From: Chimaeribacter californicus
GTDB taxonomy: Bacteria; Pseudomonadota; Gammaproteobacteria; Enterobacterales; Enterobacteriaceae
Length of the DNA stretch: 64,000 nucleotides
Direction: 5' to 3'
Assembly (NCBI RefSeq): GCF_002858675.1
Contig: NZ_PJZF01000006.1
Coordinates: 144,176-208,175 of the forward strand
Of this stretch, positions 17,366-26,789 are shown in pieces. The notes under the pieces are model-generated. The model worked only from the letters and a program-made list of their open reading frames with translations, had not been told where the DNA came from and did not search any database. Position 1 is the stretch's first letter. Every line of letters starts with the position of its first letter. A program made the position numbers and the translations under genes.

Positions 17366-18022
17366 GTTGCCTCCTTTCTGGTTAATGGGCATGACGCCCT
17401 GCACTAAGCGTTACTGAATTAAGCCTAGCAAACACAGGGAAAATACCGGGACATAACGGCCAAATTGCGGGATAACCTGCTGTTTTTGGGTTTTTTTAAA
17501 GTTTTAAAAAGTGTTAACAGCGGGATAGGGAGGGTGCCGATAGTTTGGCCGCTGTCGATAGTCTGTAGCCGGCCCGTCATGCGCCGTTAGAGACAATGCG
17601 AGGCAAAAATCGCCGTGGCTTCTGCCGGGGGCAGGGCGGGCGAGCAGCATATTGTCTGGTAAAAAATAACCAGTGCGGAATGAGACGTTTTTTCGTTACG
17701 CGGCAGATGTGCCACTCATAGGCGCAGCTTATGGTAAAAATGCTCCCCCTTTTGGGTTAAGCACCAGCATTTTCAGCTGGATTTCCTGCACTTCAAGGTG
17801 ATAAGCGCTCAGATTATCGCCATTCAGTAAGAAAGTTTTTTAGTTTTTTAGCGGTAGAAATCTCTGAGAACAAACTGTTACATCGAGACGATTCGCCTGC
17901 AAAGTATCCCTGCTCATTATTTAATCCTGAATATGTTAGAAAATGGTTTTTTTTATGTTTGTTTGCTGTTTCTCACACTCTGTGTAAATGCCCGTTGGTT
18001 ATATTGACGTCACCCCAAACAG

Positions 18023-18052
18023 TTGCCAAATTGGTAGCCTCAGGGGTATGAC
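18023..18052 (+). promoter_or_regulatory. probable dppA promoter
   Basis: TTGCCA (18023-18028) and TATGAC (18047-18052) lie 18 bp apart. This predicts a leader of about 175 nt, close to the long dppA leader known in E. coli. Confidence 0.45.
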
Positions 18053-18198
18053 CAGAGGATAGTTCGGGTGAATTCCACGCACCCGGACACGCCGGTAAAC
18101 GCTTTCACCGGCACCCGCACCGTACTCCTTCAGACGCCTCCCGGCGTCAGCCGCAACCGGCCACCGAAAAAAACATTACAGGCCGGCTTGTACAAATA

Positions 18199-18220
18199 AC
18201 ACACAACACCACATCACAAT
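18199..18220 (+). promoter_or_regulatory. CA-rich GcvB-type target in the dppA leader
   Basis: The stretch before the ribosome site is made almost only of A and C (ACACACAACACCACATCACA). In E. coli and Salmonella the G/U-rich loop of the small RNA GcvB pairs with such a CA-rich dppA leader and blocks translation. The GGAG ribosome site follows at 18225-18228. Confidence 0.6.
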
Positions 18221-18235
18221 CTATGGAGTAACGCG

Positions 18236-19843
18236 ATGAGAATCTCCTTGGGAAAAACAGGGATACTGAAGTTTGGCATGGGCTTGCTTGCGCTGTCTGT
18301 GGCGGCGGGTGTACAGGCGAAAACCCTGGTCTATTGTTCAGAAGGGTCGCCGGAAGGCTTCAACCCGCAGCTGTTCACGTCCGGTACCACCTATGACGCC
18401 AGCTCCGTGCCGATCTACAGCCGTCTGGTGGAATTTAAAATTGGTACCACGGAGATTCAGCCCGGCCTGGCCGAAAAGTGGGAAATCAGCCCGGACGGCA
18501 AAACCTACACCTTCCACCTGCGCAAAGGCGTGAAGTGGCAGACCAGCAAAGATTTCAAGCCAACGCGTGATTTCAATGCGGACGACGTGCTGTTCTCCTT
18601 CAACCGCCAGAAAGACGAAGCCAACCCGTACCACAAAGTCTCCGGCGGCAGCTATGAGTACTTCCAGGGCATGGGTATGCCGGACCTGATCAGCAAGATT
18701 GAGAAAGTGGACGACTACACCGTGCGCTTCGTGCTGACCCGCCCGGAGTCGCCGTTCCTGGCCGATATGGCGATGGACTTCGCCTCGATCATGTCTTCGG
18801 AATATGCTGACAACATGCTGAAAGCCGGCACACCGGAGAAAATCGACCTGAACCCGGTCGGCACCGGCCCGTTCCAGCTGCTCCAGTACCAGAAAGATTC
18901 TCGCATCCTTTACAAAGCCTTTGACGGTTTCTGGGGCACCAAGCCGCAGATTGACCGCCTGGTCTTCTCCATCACGCCGGACGCCTCCGTGCGTTATGCG
19001 AAACTGCAGAAAAACGAATGCCAGGTGATGCCGTACCCGAACCCGGCTGACATCGCGGCGATGAAGAAAGACAAATCGATCAACCTGATGCAGCAACCAG
19101 GGCTGAACGTCGGCTACCTGTCGTTTAACGTTGAGAAAAAACCGCTGGATAACGTGAAAGTGCGTCAGGCACTGAGCATGGCGGTGAATAAGAAAGCGAT
19201 TATCGACGCGGTCTACCAGGGTGCCGGCCAGTCCGCCAAAAACCTGATCCCGCCGACGATGTGGGGCTACAACAACGACGTCAAAGACTATGACTACAAC
19301 CCGGAGCAGGCCAAGGCGCTGCTGAAAGAGGCCGGGATGGCAGACGGCTTCAGCATCGACCTGTGGGCGATGCCGGTGCAGCGCCCGTACAACCCGAACG
19401 CCCGCCGCATGGCGGAGCTGATCCAGTCTGACTGGGCGAAAATCGGCGTGAAAGCCAACATCGTGACCTATGAGTGGGGCGAATACCTGAAGCGCGCCAA
19501 AGCGGGCGAACACCAGACGGTCATGATGGGCTGGACCGGTGACAACGGGGACCCGGACAACTTCTTCGCCACCCTGTTCAGCTGCGATGCGGCCAAGCAA
19601 GGCTCGAACTACTCCAAATGGTGCTACAAGCCGTTTGAAGACCAGATCCAGCCGGCCCGCGCCGAATCCGATCACAACAAGCGCATCGAATACTACAAAC
19701 AGGCGCAGGTCGTGATGCATGACCAGGCCCCGGCGCTGATCATCGCCCACTCCACCGTCTATGAGCCGGTGCGCAAAGAGGTGAAAGGCTACGTTGTTGA
19801 CCCGCTGGGCAAACACCACTTCGAAAACGTCTCTATGGAGTGA
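18236..19843 (+). CDS. dppA: dipeptide ABC transporter substrate-binding protein DppA
   Basis: This is the periplasmic receptor of the dipeptide importer; it also serves chemotaxis to peptides and haem uptake in E. coli. It has 535 residues, the family length, with a signal peptide ending at VQAKTLVYCSEGSPEGFNP. The family signature begins WEISPDGKTYTFHLRKGVKW, and the NPVGTGPFQL segment is typical. GGAG lies 7 nt before the ATG. It is separated from dppB by 182 nt with two strong hairpins. The tRNA-Pro gene and eptB upstream repeat the E. coli context. Confidence 0.97.
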   Translation: MRISLGKTGILKFGMGLLALSVAAGVQAKTLVYCSEGSPEGFNPQLFTSGTTYDASSVPIYSRLVEFKIGTTEIQPGLAEKWEISPDGKTYTFHLRKGVKWQTSKDFKPTRDFNADDVLFSFNRQKDEANPYHKVSGGSYEYFQGMGMPDLISKIEKVDDYTVRFVLTRPESPFLADMAMDFASIMSSEYADNMLKAGTPEKIDLNPVGTGPFQLLQYQKDSRILYKAFDGFWGTKPQIDRLVFSITPDASVRYAKLQKNECQVMPYPNPADIAAMKKDKSINLMQQPGLNVGYLSFNVEKKPLDNVKVRQALSMAVNKKAIIDAVYQGAGQSAKNLIPPTMWGYNNDVKDYDYNPEQAKALLKEAGMADGFSIDLWAMPVQRPYNPNARRMAELIQSDWAKIGVKANIVTYEWGEYLKRAKAGEHQTVMMGWTGDNGDPDNFFATLFSCDAAKQGSNYSKWCYKPFEDQIQPARAESDHNKRIEYYKQAQVVMHDQAPALIIAHSTVYEPVRKEVKGYVVDPLGKHHFENVSME

Positions 19844-19858
19844 TGCCGCCACGGCATC

Positions 19859-20001
19859 CGGCACAGGCGCCCGGCCTGTGCCGTCCTGCTTTAATCGATG
19901 GATCGATATGTTACGACTGTGAGCTGTTGGGGCGCGGTTTTCCGCTGCGCCCGATTCAGATGTGAGCCTTAAATAAGCCCGGCGAGCTACGGTTCGCCGG
20001 G
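19859..20001 (+). terminator. two hairpins between dppA and dppB
   Basis: GGCACAGG/CCTGTGCC (near 19859-19881) and CCCGGCGA/TCGCCGGG (19978-20001) are stable stems without long T-runs. They probably stabilise or partly end the dppA message, so that the binding protein is made in excess over the permease. Confidence 0.55.
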
Positions 20002-20025
20002 CATTTTATACAGAGAGTTCGGGTT

Positions 20026-21045
20026 ATGTTTCAGTTCATACTCCGGCGTTTGGGGCTGGTTATCCCAACGTTTATCGGCATTACCCTGCTGACCTTCGCG
20101 TTTGTCCACCTGATCCCCGGTGACCCGGTGACCATCATGGCCGGCGAACGCGGCATCTCCGCCGAGCGCCACGCGCAATTGATGGCCGAGATGGGGCTGG
20201 ACAAGCCCATGTACCAGCAGTACTTCCATTATATCAGCGGGGTGCTCCAGGGTGACCTCGGCATCTCGCTGAAAAGCCGCATCCCGGTCTGGGATGAGTT
20301 TGTGCCGCGGTTCCTCGCCACGCTGGAGCTGGGCATCTGCGCCATGCTGTTCGCGGTGGCGGTAGGTATTCCGGTCGGGGTACTGGCCGCGGTGAAGCGC
20401 GGGTCTATCTTCGACCACACCGCCGTCGGCATCTCGCTGACCGGCTATTCGATGCCGATCTTCTGGTGGGGCATCATGCTGGTGATGCTGGTCTCGGTAC
20501 ACCTGAACCTGACGCCGGTTTCCGGGCGCATCAGCGATACGGTGTTCCTTGACGACACCCTGCCGCTCACCGGCTTTATGCTGATCGACACATTCTTCTG
20601 GGGTGAGCCGGGCGACTTCAAAGACGCGGTGATGCACATGATCCTGCCGGCGATTGTGCTCGGCACCATCCCGCTGGCGGTCATTGTCCGCATGACCCGC
20701 TCCTCCATGCTGGAAGTGCTGGGTGAGGATTACATCCGCACCGCGCGCGCCAAGGGTGTGAGCCGGATGCGGGTGATCATCGTCCATGCGTTGCGTAACG
20801 CCATGCTGCCGGTGGTCACGGTGATTGGCCTGCAGGTCGGCACGCTGCTGGCCGGCGCCATCCTGACAGAGACGATTTTCTCCTGGCCTGGGCTGGGCCG
20901 CTGGCTGATCGATGCGTTGCAACGGCGTGACTACCCAGTGGTGCAGGGCGGGGTGCTGTTGATCGCCACCCTGATTATTCTGGTTAACCTGCTGGTAGAT
21001 CTGCTCTACGGCGTGGTCAACCCACGTATCCGACACAAGAAATAG
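20026..21045 (+). CDS. dppB: dipeptide ABC transporter permease DppB
   Basis: One of the two inner-membrane permeases of the Dpp importer. It has 339 residues, as in E. coli. It starts MFQFILRRLGLVIPTFIGIT, with the N-terminal helix and large periplasmic loop of the OppB/DppB family. The cytoplasmic EAA loop is seen in the segment DYIRTARAKGVSRMRVIIVH, which contacts the ATPases. It overlaps no gene; dppC follows after 9 nt. Confidence 0.96.
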   Translation: MFQFILRRLGLVIPTFIGITLLTFAFVHLIPGDPVTIMAGERGISAERHAQLMAEMGLDKPMYQQYFHYISGVLQGDLGISLKSRIPVWDEFVPRFLATLELGICAMLFAVAVGIPVGVLAAVKRGSIFDHTAVGISLTGYSMPIFWWGIMLVMLVSVHLNLTPVSGRISDTVFLDDTLPLTGFMLIDTFFWGEPGDFKDAVMHMILPAIVLGTIPLAVIVRMTRSSMLEVLGEDYIRTARAKGVSRMRVIIVHALRNAMLPVVTVIGLQVGTLLAGAILTETIFSWPGLGRWLIDALQRRDYPVVQGGVLLIATLIILVNLLVDLLYGVVNPRIRHKK

Positions 21046-21054
21046 GGGGCGCAC

Positions 21055-21972
21055 ATGTCTCAAATCAGTGAGCCGGTCGGCACAGAGTCACAGCGCGGCA
21101 CCGCACCGGTGCCGATGACCCCGATGCAGGAGTTCTGGCACTACTTTAAACGTAACAAAGGCGCGGTGGTGGGGCTGGCCTACATTATCATTATGCTGGT
21201 GCTGGCAATTGGTGCCGGTTTCCTCGCCCCGCACGCCCCGGCGGAACAATTCCGTGATGCGCTGCTGAAACCGCCGGTCTGGCAGGAGGGCGGCAGCTGG
21301 AAATTCCTGCTCGGCACCGATGACGTCGGCCGCGACATCCTCTCCCGCCTGATGTACGGCGCGCGGCTGTCGCTGCTGGTGGGCTGCCTGGTGGTGGTGC
21401 TGTCGTTGCTGATGGGCGTGGTGCTCGGCCTGCTGGCCGGGTACTTCGGCGGCATGACCGACATCATCATCATGCGCGTGGTGGACATCATGCTGGCGCT
21501 GCCGAGCCTGCTGCTGGCGCTGGTGCTGGTGGCGATCTTTGGCCCGTCGATTGTCAACGCCTCGCTGGCGCTGACCTTTGTGGCGCTGCCGCACTATGTG
21601 CGCCTGACGCGCGCGGCGGTGCTGGTGGAGGTTAACCGCGACTACGTCACCGCGTCTCGTGTGGCGGGTGCGGGCGCCATACGCCAGATGTTCGTCAACA
21701 TCCTGCCCAACTGCCTGGCACCGCTGATTGTGCAGGCGTCATTGGGCTTTTCCAACGCCATCCTGGACATGGCGGCACTCGGCTTCCTCGGTATGGGCGC
21801 GCAGCCCCCGACGCCTGAGTGGGGCACAATGCTCTCCGATGTGTTGCAGTTCGCCCAGAGCGCCTGGTGGGTCGTGACCTTCCCCGGCGTGGTGATCCTG
21901 CTGACGGTACTGGCATTTAACCTGATGGGGGATGGCCTGCGTGATGCCCTCGACCCCAAACTCAAGCAGTAA
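21055..21972 (+). CDS. dppC: dipeptide ABC transporter permease DppC
   Basis: The second inner-membrane permease of the Dpp importer, 305 residues. It has the short N-terminal cytoplasmic tail and first helix typical of OppC/DppC ([20 protein letters not shown]), the [19 protein letters not shown] segment and the EAA loop REYVTASR-like [12 protein letters not shown]. It lies between dppB and dppD with gaps of 9 and 11 nt, so translation is probably coupled. Confidence 0.96.
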   Translation: MSQISEPVGTESQRGTAPVPMTPMQEFWHYFKRNKGAVVGLAYIIIMLVLAIGAGFLAPHAPAEQFRDALLKPPVWQEGGSWKFLLGTDDVGRDILSRLMYGARLSLLVGCLVVVLSLLMGVVLGLLAGYFGGMTDIIIMRVVDIMLALPSLLLALVLVAIFGPSIVNASLALTFVALPHYVRLTRAAVLVEVNRDYVTASRVAGAGAIRQMFVNILPNCLAPLIVQASLGFSNAILDMAALGFLGMGAQPPTPEWGTMLSDVLQFAQSAWWVVTFPGVVILLTVLAFNLMGDGLRDALDPKLKQ

Positions 21973-21983
21973 GAGGACGCGAG

Positions 21984-23013
<1,030 letters not shown>

Positions 23014-23024
<11 letters not shown>

Positions 23025-24027
23025 TGCGCCGCTGTTACAGGCGATTGACCTGAAAAAACACTACCCGGTGAAGAAAGGGCTGTTCGCCCCGGAGCGGATG
23101 GTAAAAGCGCTGGATGGCGTCTCGTTCACGCTGGAGCGCGGCAAAACGCTGGCGGTGGTGGGCGAGTCCGGTTGTGGTAAGTCCACGCTCGGGCGTTTGC
23201 TGACCATGATCGAAATCCCGACCGGTGGCGAGCTGTACTATCAGGGCCAGGATCTGCTGAAACCGGATGAGACGGCGGAAAAGCTGCGCCGCCAGAAGAT
23301 CCAGATCGTGTTCCAGAACCCATATGGCTCGCTGAACCCGCGTAAAAAAGTGGGGCAGATTCTGGAGGAGCCGCTGCTGATCAACACCTCACTGAGCAGC
23401 GCTGAGCGGCGGGAAAAAGCGCTGGCGATGATGGCGAAAGTCGGCCTGAAAACCGAGCACTATGACCGCTACCCGCACATGTTTTCCGGCGGCCAGCGCC
23501 AGCGTATCGCCATCGCGCGCGGGCTGATGCTCAACCCGGACGTGGTCATCGCCGATGAGCCGGTCTCCGCGCTCGACGTGTCAGTGCGTGCGCAGGTGCT
23601 GAACCTGATGATGGATCTGCAACAGGAGCTGGGGTTGTCGTATGTGTTTATCTCGCACGACCTGTCGGTGGTGGAGCACATTGCTGATGAAGTGATGGTG
23701 ATGTACCTCGGCCGCTGTGTGGAGAAGGGCACCAAAGAGGCGATCTTCAACAACCCGCGCCATCCGTACACCCAGGCGCTGCTCTCTGCCACGCCGCGCC
23801 TGAACCCGGACCAGCGCCGCGAGCGCATCAAGCTCACCGGCGAGCTGCCCAGCCCGCTTAACCCACCGCCGGGCTGCGCCTTCAATGCCCGCTGCCGCCG
23901 GGCGTTCCACGTCTGCCCGCAGCAGCAGCCGCAACTCAAGCAGTACGGCGACCAGCTGGTGGCCTGCTTCGCGGTGGATCAGGACGAGCAGGAAAAGGCG
24001 AAACAACCGAGCCCGGCACTCGGCTAA
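23014..24027 (+). CDS. dppF: dipeptide ABC transporter ATP-binding protein DppF
   Basis: The second ATPase of the Dpp importer. The start at 23014 ([20 protein letters not shown]) lies inside the end of dppD and gives 337 residues, as expected; the frame is open much further upstream, but that part is only the dppD shadow. Walker A is GESGCGKS, the signature FSGGQRQR and Walker [13 protein letters not shown]. The Cys-containing C-terminal tail ([15 protein letters not shown]) matches the family. It is the last gene of the operon and is followed by a clear terminator. Confidence 0.96.
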
Positions 24028-24046
24028 GGGCCGGTTCATCCAACCA

Positions 24047-24072
24047 GGGCGCGGGTCATCGCGCCCTTTTTT
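24047..24072 (+). terminator. terminator of the dpp operon
   Basis: GGGCGC (24047-24052) pairs with GCGCCC (24061-24066), followed by TTTTTT. Confidence 0.9.
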
Positions 24073-24090
24073 ATGGGCGCTATCCGCACC

Positions 24091-24126
24091 ACCGATCAAG
24101 TAGCGTACAAGTAACCGATCAAGTAG
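24091..24126 (+). repeat. phased direct repeats upstream of fic
   Basis: ACCGATCAAGTAG occurs at 24091-24103 and again at 24114-24126. Inside this, the core AAGTA(G/A) occurs three times, at 24098, 24109 and 24121, that is every 11-12 nt or one helical turn. The block ends about 40 nt before the fic ATG, as expected for an operator bound on one face. Confidence 0.6.
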
Positions 24127-24163
24127 AGTAGAAGCCCCGCTCTTTTTACATGTACTGATCATC

Positions 24164-25198
24164 ATGAACCACCGCCAGGTATCGCGTTACGTCCCACCCT
24201 TTACCCTTACGCCCGACATCCTTGACCGGGTCGCGGCTATCAGTGAATTGCTGGGGCGGTGGTCAATCTCGCCGCACGATATCTTTACGCCTCAACTGCG
24301 CCGGGGTAACCAAATCCGCACCATCCAGGCCTCACTGGCCATTGAGAACAATACCTTGTCGCTGGAGCAGGTCACGGCCGTGCTGGAAGGAAAACGGGTG
24401 CTGGGGTTGCCGCATGAGATTCAGGAAGTACGCAATGCGTTTGCCGCCTATGCGCGCATGGCGCAGTGGCAACCTTACTCGGTGGCGCATCTGCTTCAGG
24501 CGCATGGGATGTTGATGCATGGGCTGGTCGATCATGCCGGCCATTTCCGGCAGGGCGGCGTAGGGATTTACCGTGATAAAAAATTGATTCATATGCCGCC
24601 GCCGGCCGATCGCGTGCCGCTGTTAATACGCGACCTGCTGGCGTGGTGCCGGGCGACCACCGTGCATCCGATCATTATCAGCTGTGTTTTTCACTATGAG
24701 TTTGAATTTATCCACCCGTTTGCTGACGGCAATGGCCGCATGGGGCGGCTGTGGCAATCCCGGTTATTGAGTGAATGGCAGCCGATGTTTGCTTTTTTGC
24801 CGGTGGAGTCAGTGATTAATGCGCGGCAGGAGGAGTATTACCGGGCGCTGTCAGACGCTGACCGGCATGCGGAGGCTACCCCATTCATTGCATTCATGCT
24901 TGCTGCCTTGCTGGAAGCGATGCAGGAGATCCATGCGGTCATCGAGCCGGTTGTGCATGTCAGTGAGGCAATCGCGGCGTTACTGGCAGCGCTCTACCGC
25001 AGCCCGCCGTTGAAGAGTGCGGAACTGATGCCTTTGACCGGACTGCGGCACCGGCCGACCTTCCGCAAAAATGTGCTGGAACCGGCGCTGAGCGCAGGGT
25101 GGGTTGCCATGAGCCACCCGGATTCGCCACGCAGCCCACAGCAGCGTTATCACTTGACGGCCGCCGGGGAGCGCCTTTTGTCCACCTTACCGGCATAA
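24164..25198 (+). CDS. Fic-domain protein with N-terminal inhibitory motif and C-terminal winged helix
   Basis: A 344-residue Fic protein, probably an AMP-transferase acting on a protein target. The catalytic motif HPFADGNGRMGR is complete at residues 184-195. An N-terminal inhibitory helix is present as SLAIEN (residues 57-62), matching the class II rule (S/T)xxxE(G/N), so the protein should be held inactive until its Glu61 is displaced. The last 80 residues look like a winged helix (LMPLTGLRHRPTFRKNVLEPALSAGWV), suggesting DNA binding and self-regulation. No ribosome site is evident before the ATG and no antitoxin gene is adjacent. The target is unknown. It sits between dppF and the bcs operon, where E. 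coli has yhjV and other genes. Confidence 0.9.
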   Translation: MNHRQVSRYVPPFTLTPDILDRVAAISELLGRWSISPHDIFTPQLRRGNQIRTIQASLAIENNTLSLEQVTAVLEGKRVLGLPHEIQEVRNAFAAYARMAQWQPYSVAHLLQAHGMLMHGLVDHAGHFRQGGVGIYRDKKLIHMPPPADRVPLLIRDLLAWCRATTVHPIIISCVFHYEFEFIHPFADGNGRMGRLWQSRLLSEWQPMFAFLPVESVINARQEEYYRALSDADRHAEATPFIAFMLAALLEAMQEIHAVIEPVVHVSEAIAALLAALYRSPPLKSAELMPLTGLRHRPTFRKNVLEPALSAGWVAMSHPDSPRSPQQRYHLTAAGERLLSTLPA

Positions 25199-25200
25199 AA

Positions 25201-25220
25201 AAACCGGGTTGCCCCGGTTT
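25201..25220. terminator. bidirectional terminator between fic and bcsZ
   Basis: AAACCGGG (25201-25208) pairs with CCCGGTTT (25213-25220) around a 4-nt loop. An A-run precedes and Ts follow, so it can serve the convergent fic and bcsZ genes. Confidence 0.85.
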
Positions 25221-25236
25221 TCTATGCCTCCACAGG

Positions 25237-26244
25237 CTATGGCTGCAGTGACCAGTAAGCGAGCTGCTGGAGGGCAGAGGAGTAGTAGCCGTCATCCGGC
25301 ATCAGGGTGTCCTTCACATAGAAGTTATTGCCCAGCGTGACATCCCGGATCGCCAGCATCCCCGGCGAGAGCGGATAGTCGGCTTTTGCCCCGCTCTGCA
25401 CATCAATAAAGGCCGGGGTGTTTTCACGCGGGTAGCCCTGCCAGTAACGGATAAAGGGTTGCAGCGCCGGGGAGTTCGGTTCCGCCCAGCTGATGTAAAG
25501 CGGGATGCGGACAGCATCGTAGCTGAAGCGCGGCGGCCAGCCTTTGCCCGGCGTCAGGGTGCCGTCGGCCTGCATTGTCACCCAGTCCGTCGGCAGGCCG
25601 GTTTTGCCGAAATTCATCTGCTTCAGCAGCGCCAACCCGTCATCATTCAGGGATTTCCACACCTTCAGGTGGCTGTGCTGGTAGAACGCTTTCCACGCCG
25701 GGAAGAGGAAATAGGAGGGGTTGAGCGTGATGGTGCTGGTGTGGTTAAAGCCGTAAATACCCGGCAACATCACGGTATAACCGGCGAATTCGATGACATT
25801 GTGCTTCACAATCGCCGCCTGCAATTTCTCTGAGGCGTCGGTATACACCGTGTTACCCCATTTGTCACCGGCCAGCAGCAGCGCCCACGCCATCAGCATG
25901 TCACCATCTGAGGCGTTGTTTTTATCCGCCACCTTGTCTTTGGCATCCGGGTCATAACGCCAGGCGTACAACCCCACCTCTTTGCGGTAGAGGGTCTTGT
26001 CCGCCCATTTCCACAGCTGGTCAAAGGTTGCGCGATCGTCATTGAACACCGCCAGCAGCATGCTGAAACCCTGTCCTTCGGTATGGCTGACATTACGGTT
26101 GGCGGTGTCGATGATCCTGCCGTCCGGCATCAGGAAACGTGTTTTGTACTGATCCCAGCCATCCTCCTGCGCACAGGCCAGCGAAGAGAACAGACTGAGC
26201 GCCAGCCCGAAAATCAGCGCCATGCGGCGTACGGTACTCATCAT
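25237..26244 (-). CDS. bcsZ: periplasmic endo-1,4-beta-glucanase BcsZ (GH8)
   Basis: This cellulase trims nascent cellulose in the periplasm and is needed for normal fibre formation. It has 335 residues, somewhat shorter than E. coli BcsZ (368). A signal peptide (MALIFGLALSLFSSLACAQ) is followed by a glycoside hydrolase family 8 domain. The catalytic acid is Glu56 in SHTEGQGFSML, and the base Asp lies in RFSYDAVRIPLYISWA. It is the last gene of the minus-strand bcs operon, 56 nt downstream of bcsD. In type I operons bcsZ often sits at an end, as here, rather than between bcsB and bcsC as in E. coli. Confidence 0.95.
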   Translation of the reverse strand: MMSTVRRMALIFGLALSLFSSLACAQEDGWDQYKTRFLMPDGRIIDTANRNVSHTEGQGFSMLLAVFNDDRATFDQLWKWADKTLYRKEVGLYAWRYDPDAKDKVADKNNASDGDMLMAWALLLAGDKWGNTVYTDASEKLQAAIVKHNVIEFAGYTVMLPGIYGFNHTSTITLNPSYFLFPAWKAFYQHSHLKVWKSLNDDGLALLKQMNFGKTGLPTDWVTMQADGTLTPGKGWPPRFSYDAVRIPLYISWAEPNSPALQPFIRYWQGYPRENTPAFIDVQSGAKADYPLSPGMLAIRDVTLGNNFYVKDTLMPDDGYYSSALQQLAYWSLQP

Positions 26245-26300
26245 CAGTGGGTATCCCTATAAACAGGGCCGCACCGGGAGGGCGCAGCCGGGTAACGGCC

Positions 26301-26783
26301 TCAGAGGCCGGTCTGGTAACGGAACATCAGGGTGTGCTGCGGCTCTGGCCCCTGCCAGCGCAGCGGTACCTGCTCATGGCCGCCCTGCGCCTGCAACCAG
26401 ACGGCGTACGTGCCCTCCAGCACGGCGGCAAAGGCCGCCTGCCAGCTCCCCTGGTCGGCATGGGGCGCCTGCGGCCAGGCGATGTGCGCCAGCGTCAGGC
26501 TGCGGTCGCCCGGCAGCAGCGTCACTTCACCCCAGTCAAACCCGGCCAGCAGCCGGTTGAGGTTGTCCTCCAGCTCGCCCACGGTGCGGCAGGCGGGCAG
26601 CGGGTGGCGGCGCGCCAGGTCACCGCCCATCAGGCGCAGGAACTGGTGGCCGTCTTCGCCTTCCGCCGTGGCCAGAATGCCGGAAAACAGGGTCTGAACC
26701 AGATCCTGCCAGCCCGGTTTGCACTGGCGGCGCTGGTGGTAGGCGAGCTGTTGCGCGTGGGCGTCTTGCATCAAATTACTCAT
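26301..26783 (-). CDS. bcsD: cellulose synthase subunit BcsD
   Basis: A 160-residue periplasmic protein of the BcsD/AxCeSD family, which forms cylindrical octamers that align glucan chains for crystalline cellulose. Family features are the helical N-terminal half (CKPGWQDLVQTLFSGILATA, then GHQFLRLMGGDLARRHPL) and the segment LEDNLNRLLAGFDWG. It has no signal peptide, which is usual for BcsD. It starts 6 nt after bcsC and therefore is translated with it. Presence of bcsD marks this as a type I cellulose operon, unlike the E. coli type II operon with bcsEFG. Confidence 0.93.
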   Translation of the reverse strand: MSNLMQDAHAQQLAYHQRRQCKPGWQDLVQTLFSGILATAEGEDGHQFLRLMGGDLARRHPLPACRTVGELEDNLNRLLAGFDWGEVTLLPGDRSLTLAHIAWPQAPHADQGSWQAAFAAVLEGTYAVWLQAQGGHEQVPLRWQGPEPQHTLMFRYQTGL

Positions 26784-26789
26784 TCCACG

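Larger units (their letters stand above)
17366..18235. other. long intergenic region between the SDR gene and dppA
   Basis: About 870 nt without a convincing gene. The right third holds the dppA promoter and leader. The leader shows hairpins CGGGTG/CACCCG, GCCGGT/ACCGGC and GACGCC/GGCGTC. In the left two thirds I see short A/T tracts and no recognisable RNA gene. Confidence 0.5.

Noticed and set aside
18338..19864. 508-codon minus-strand frame
   Set aside because: It is the antisense shadow of dppA, which has a signal peptide, ribosome site and family motifs; the shadow has none.
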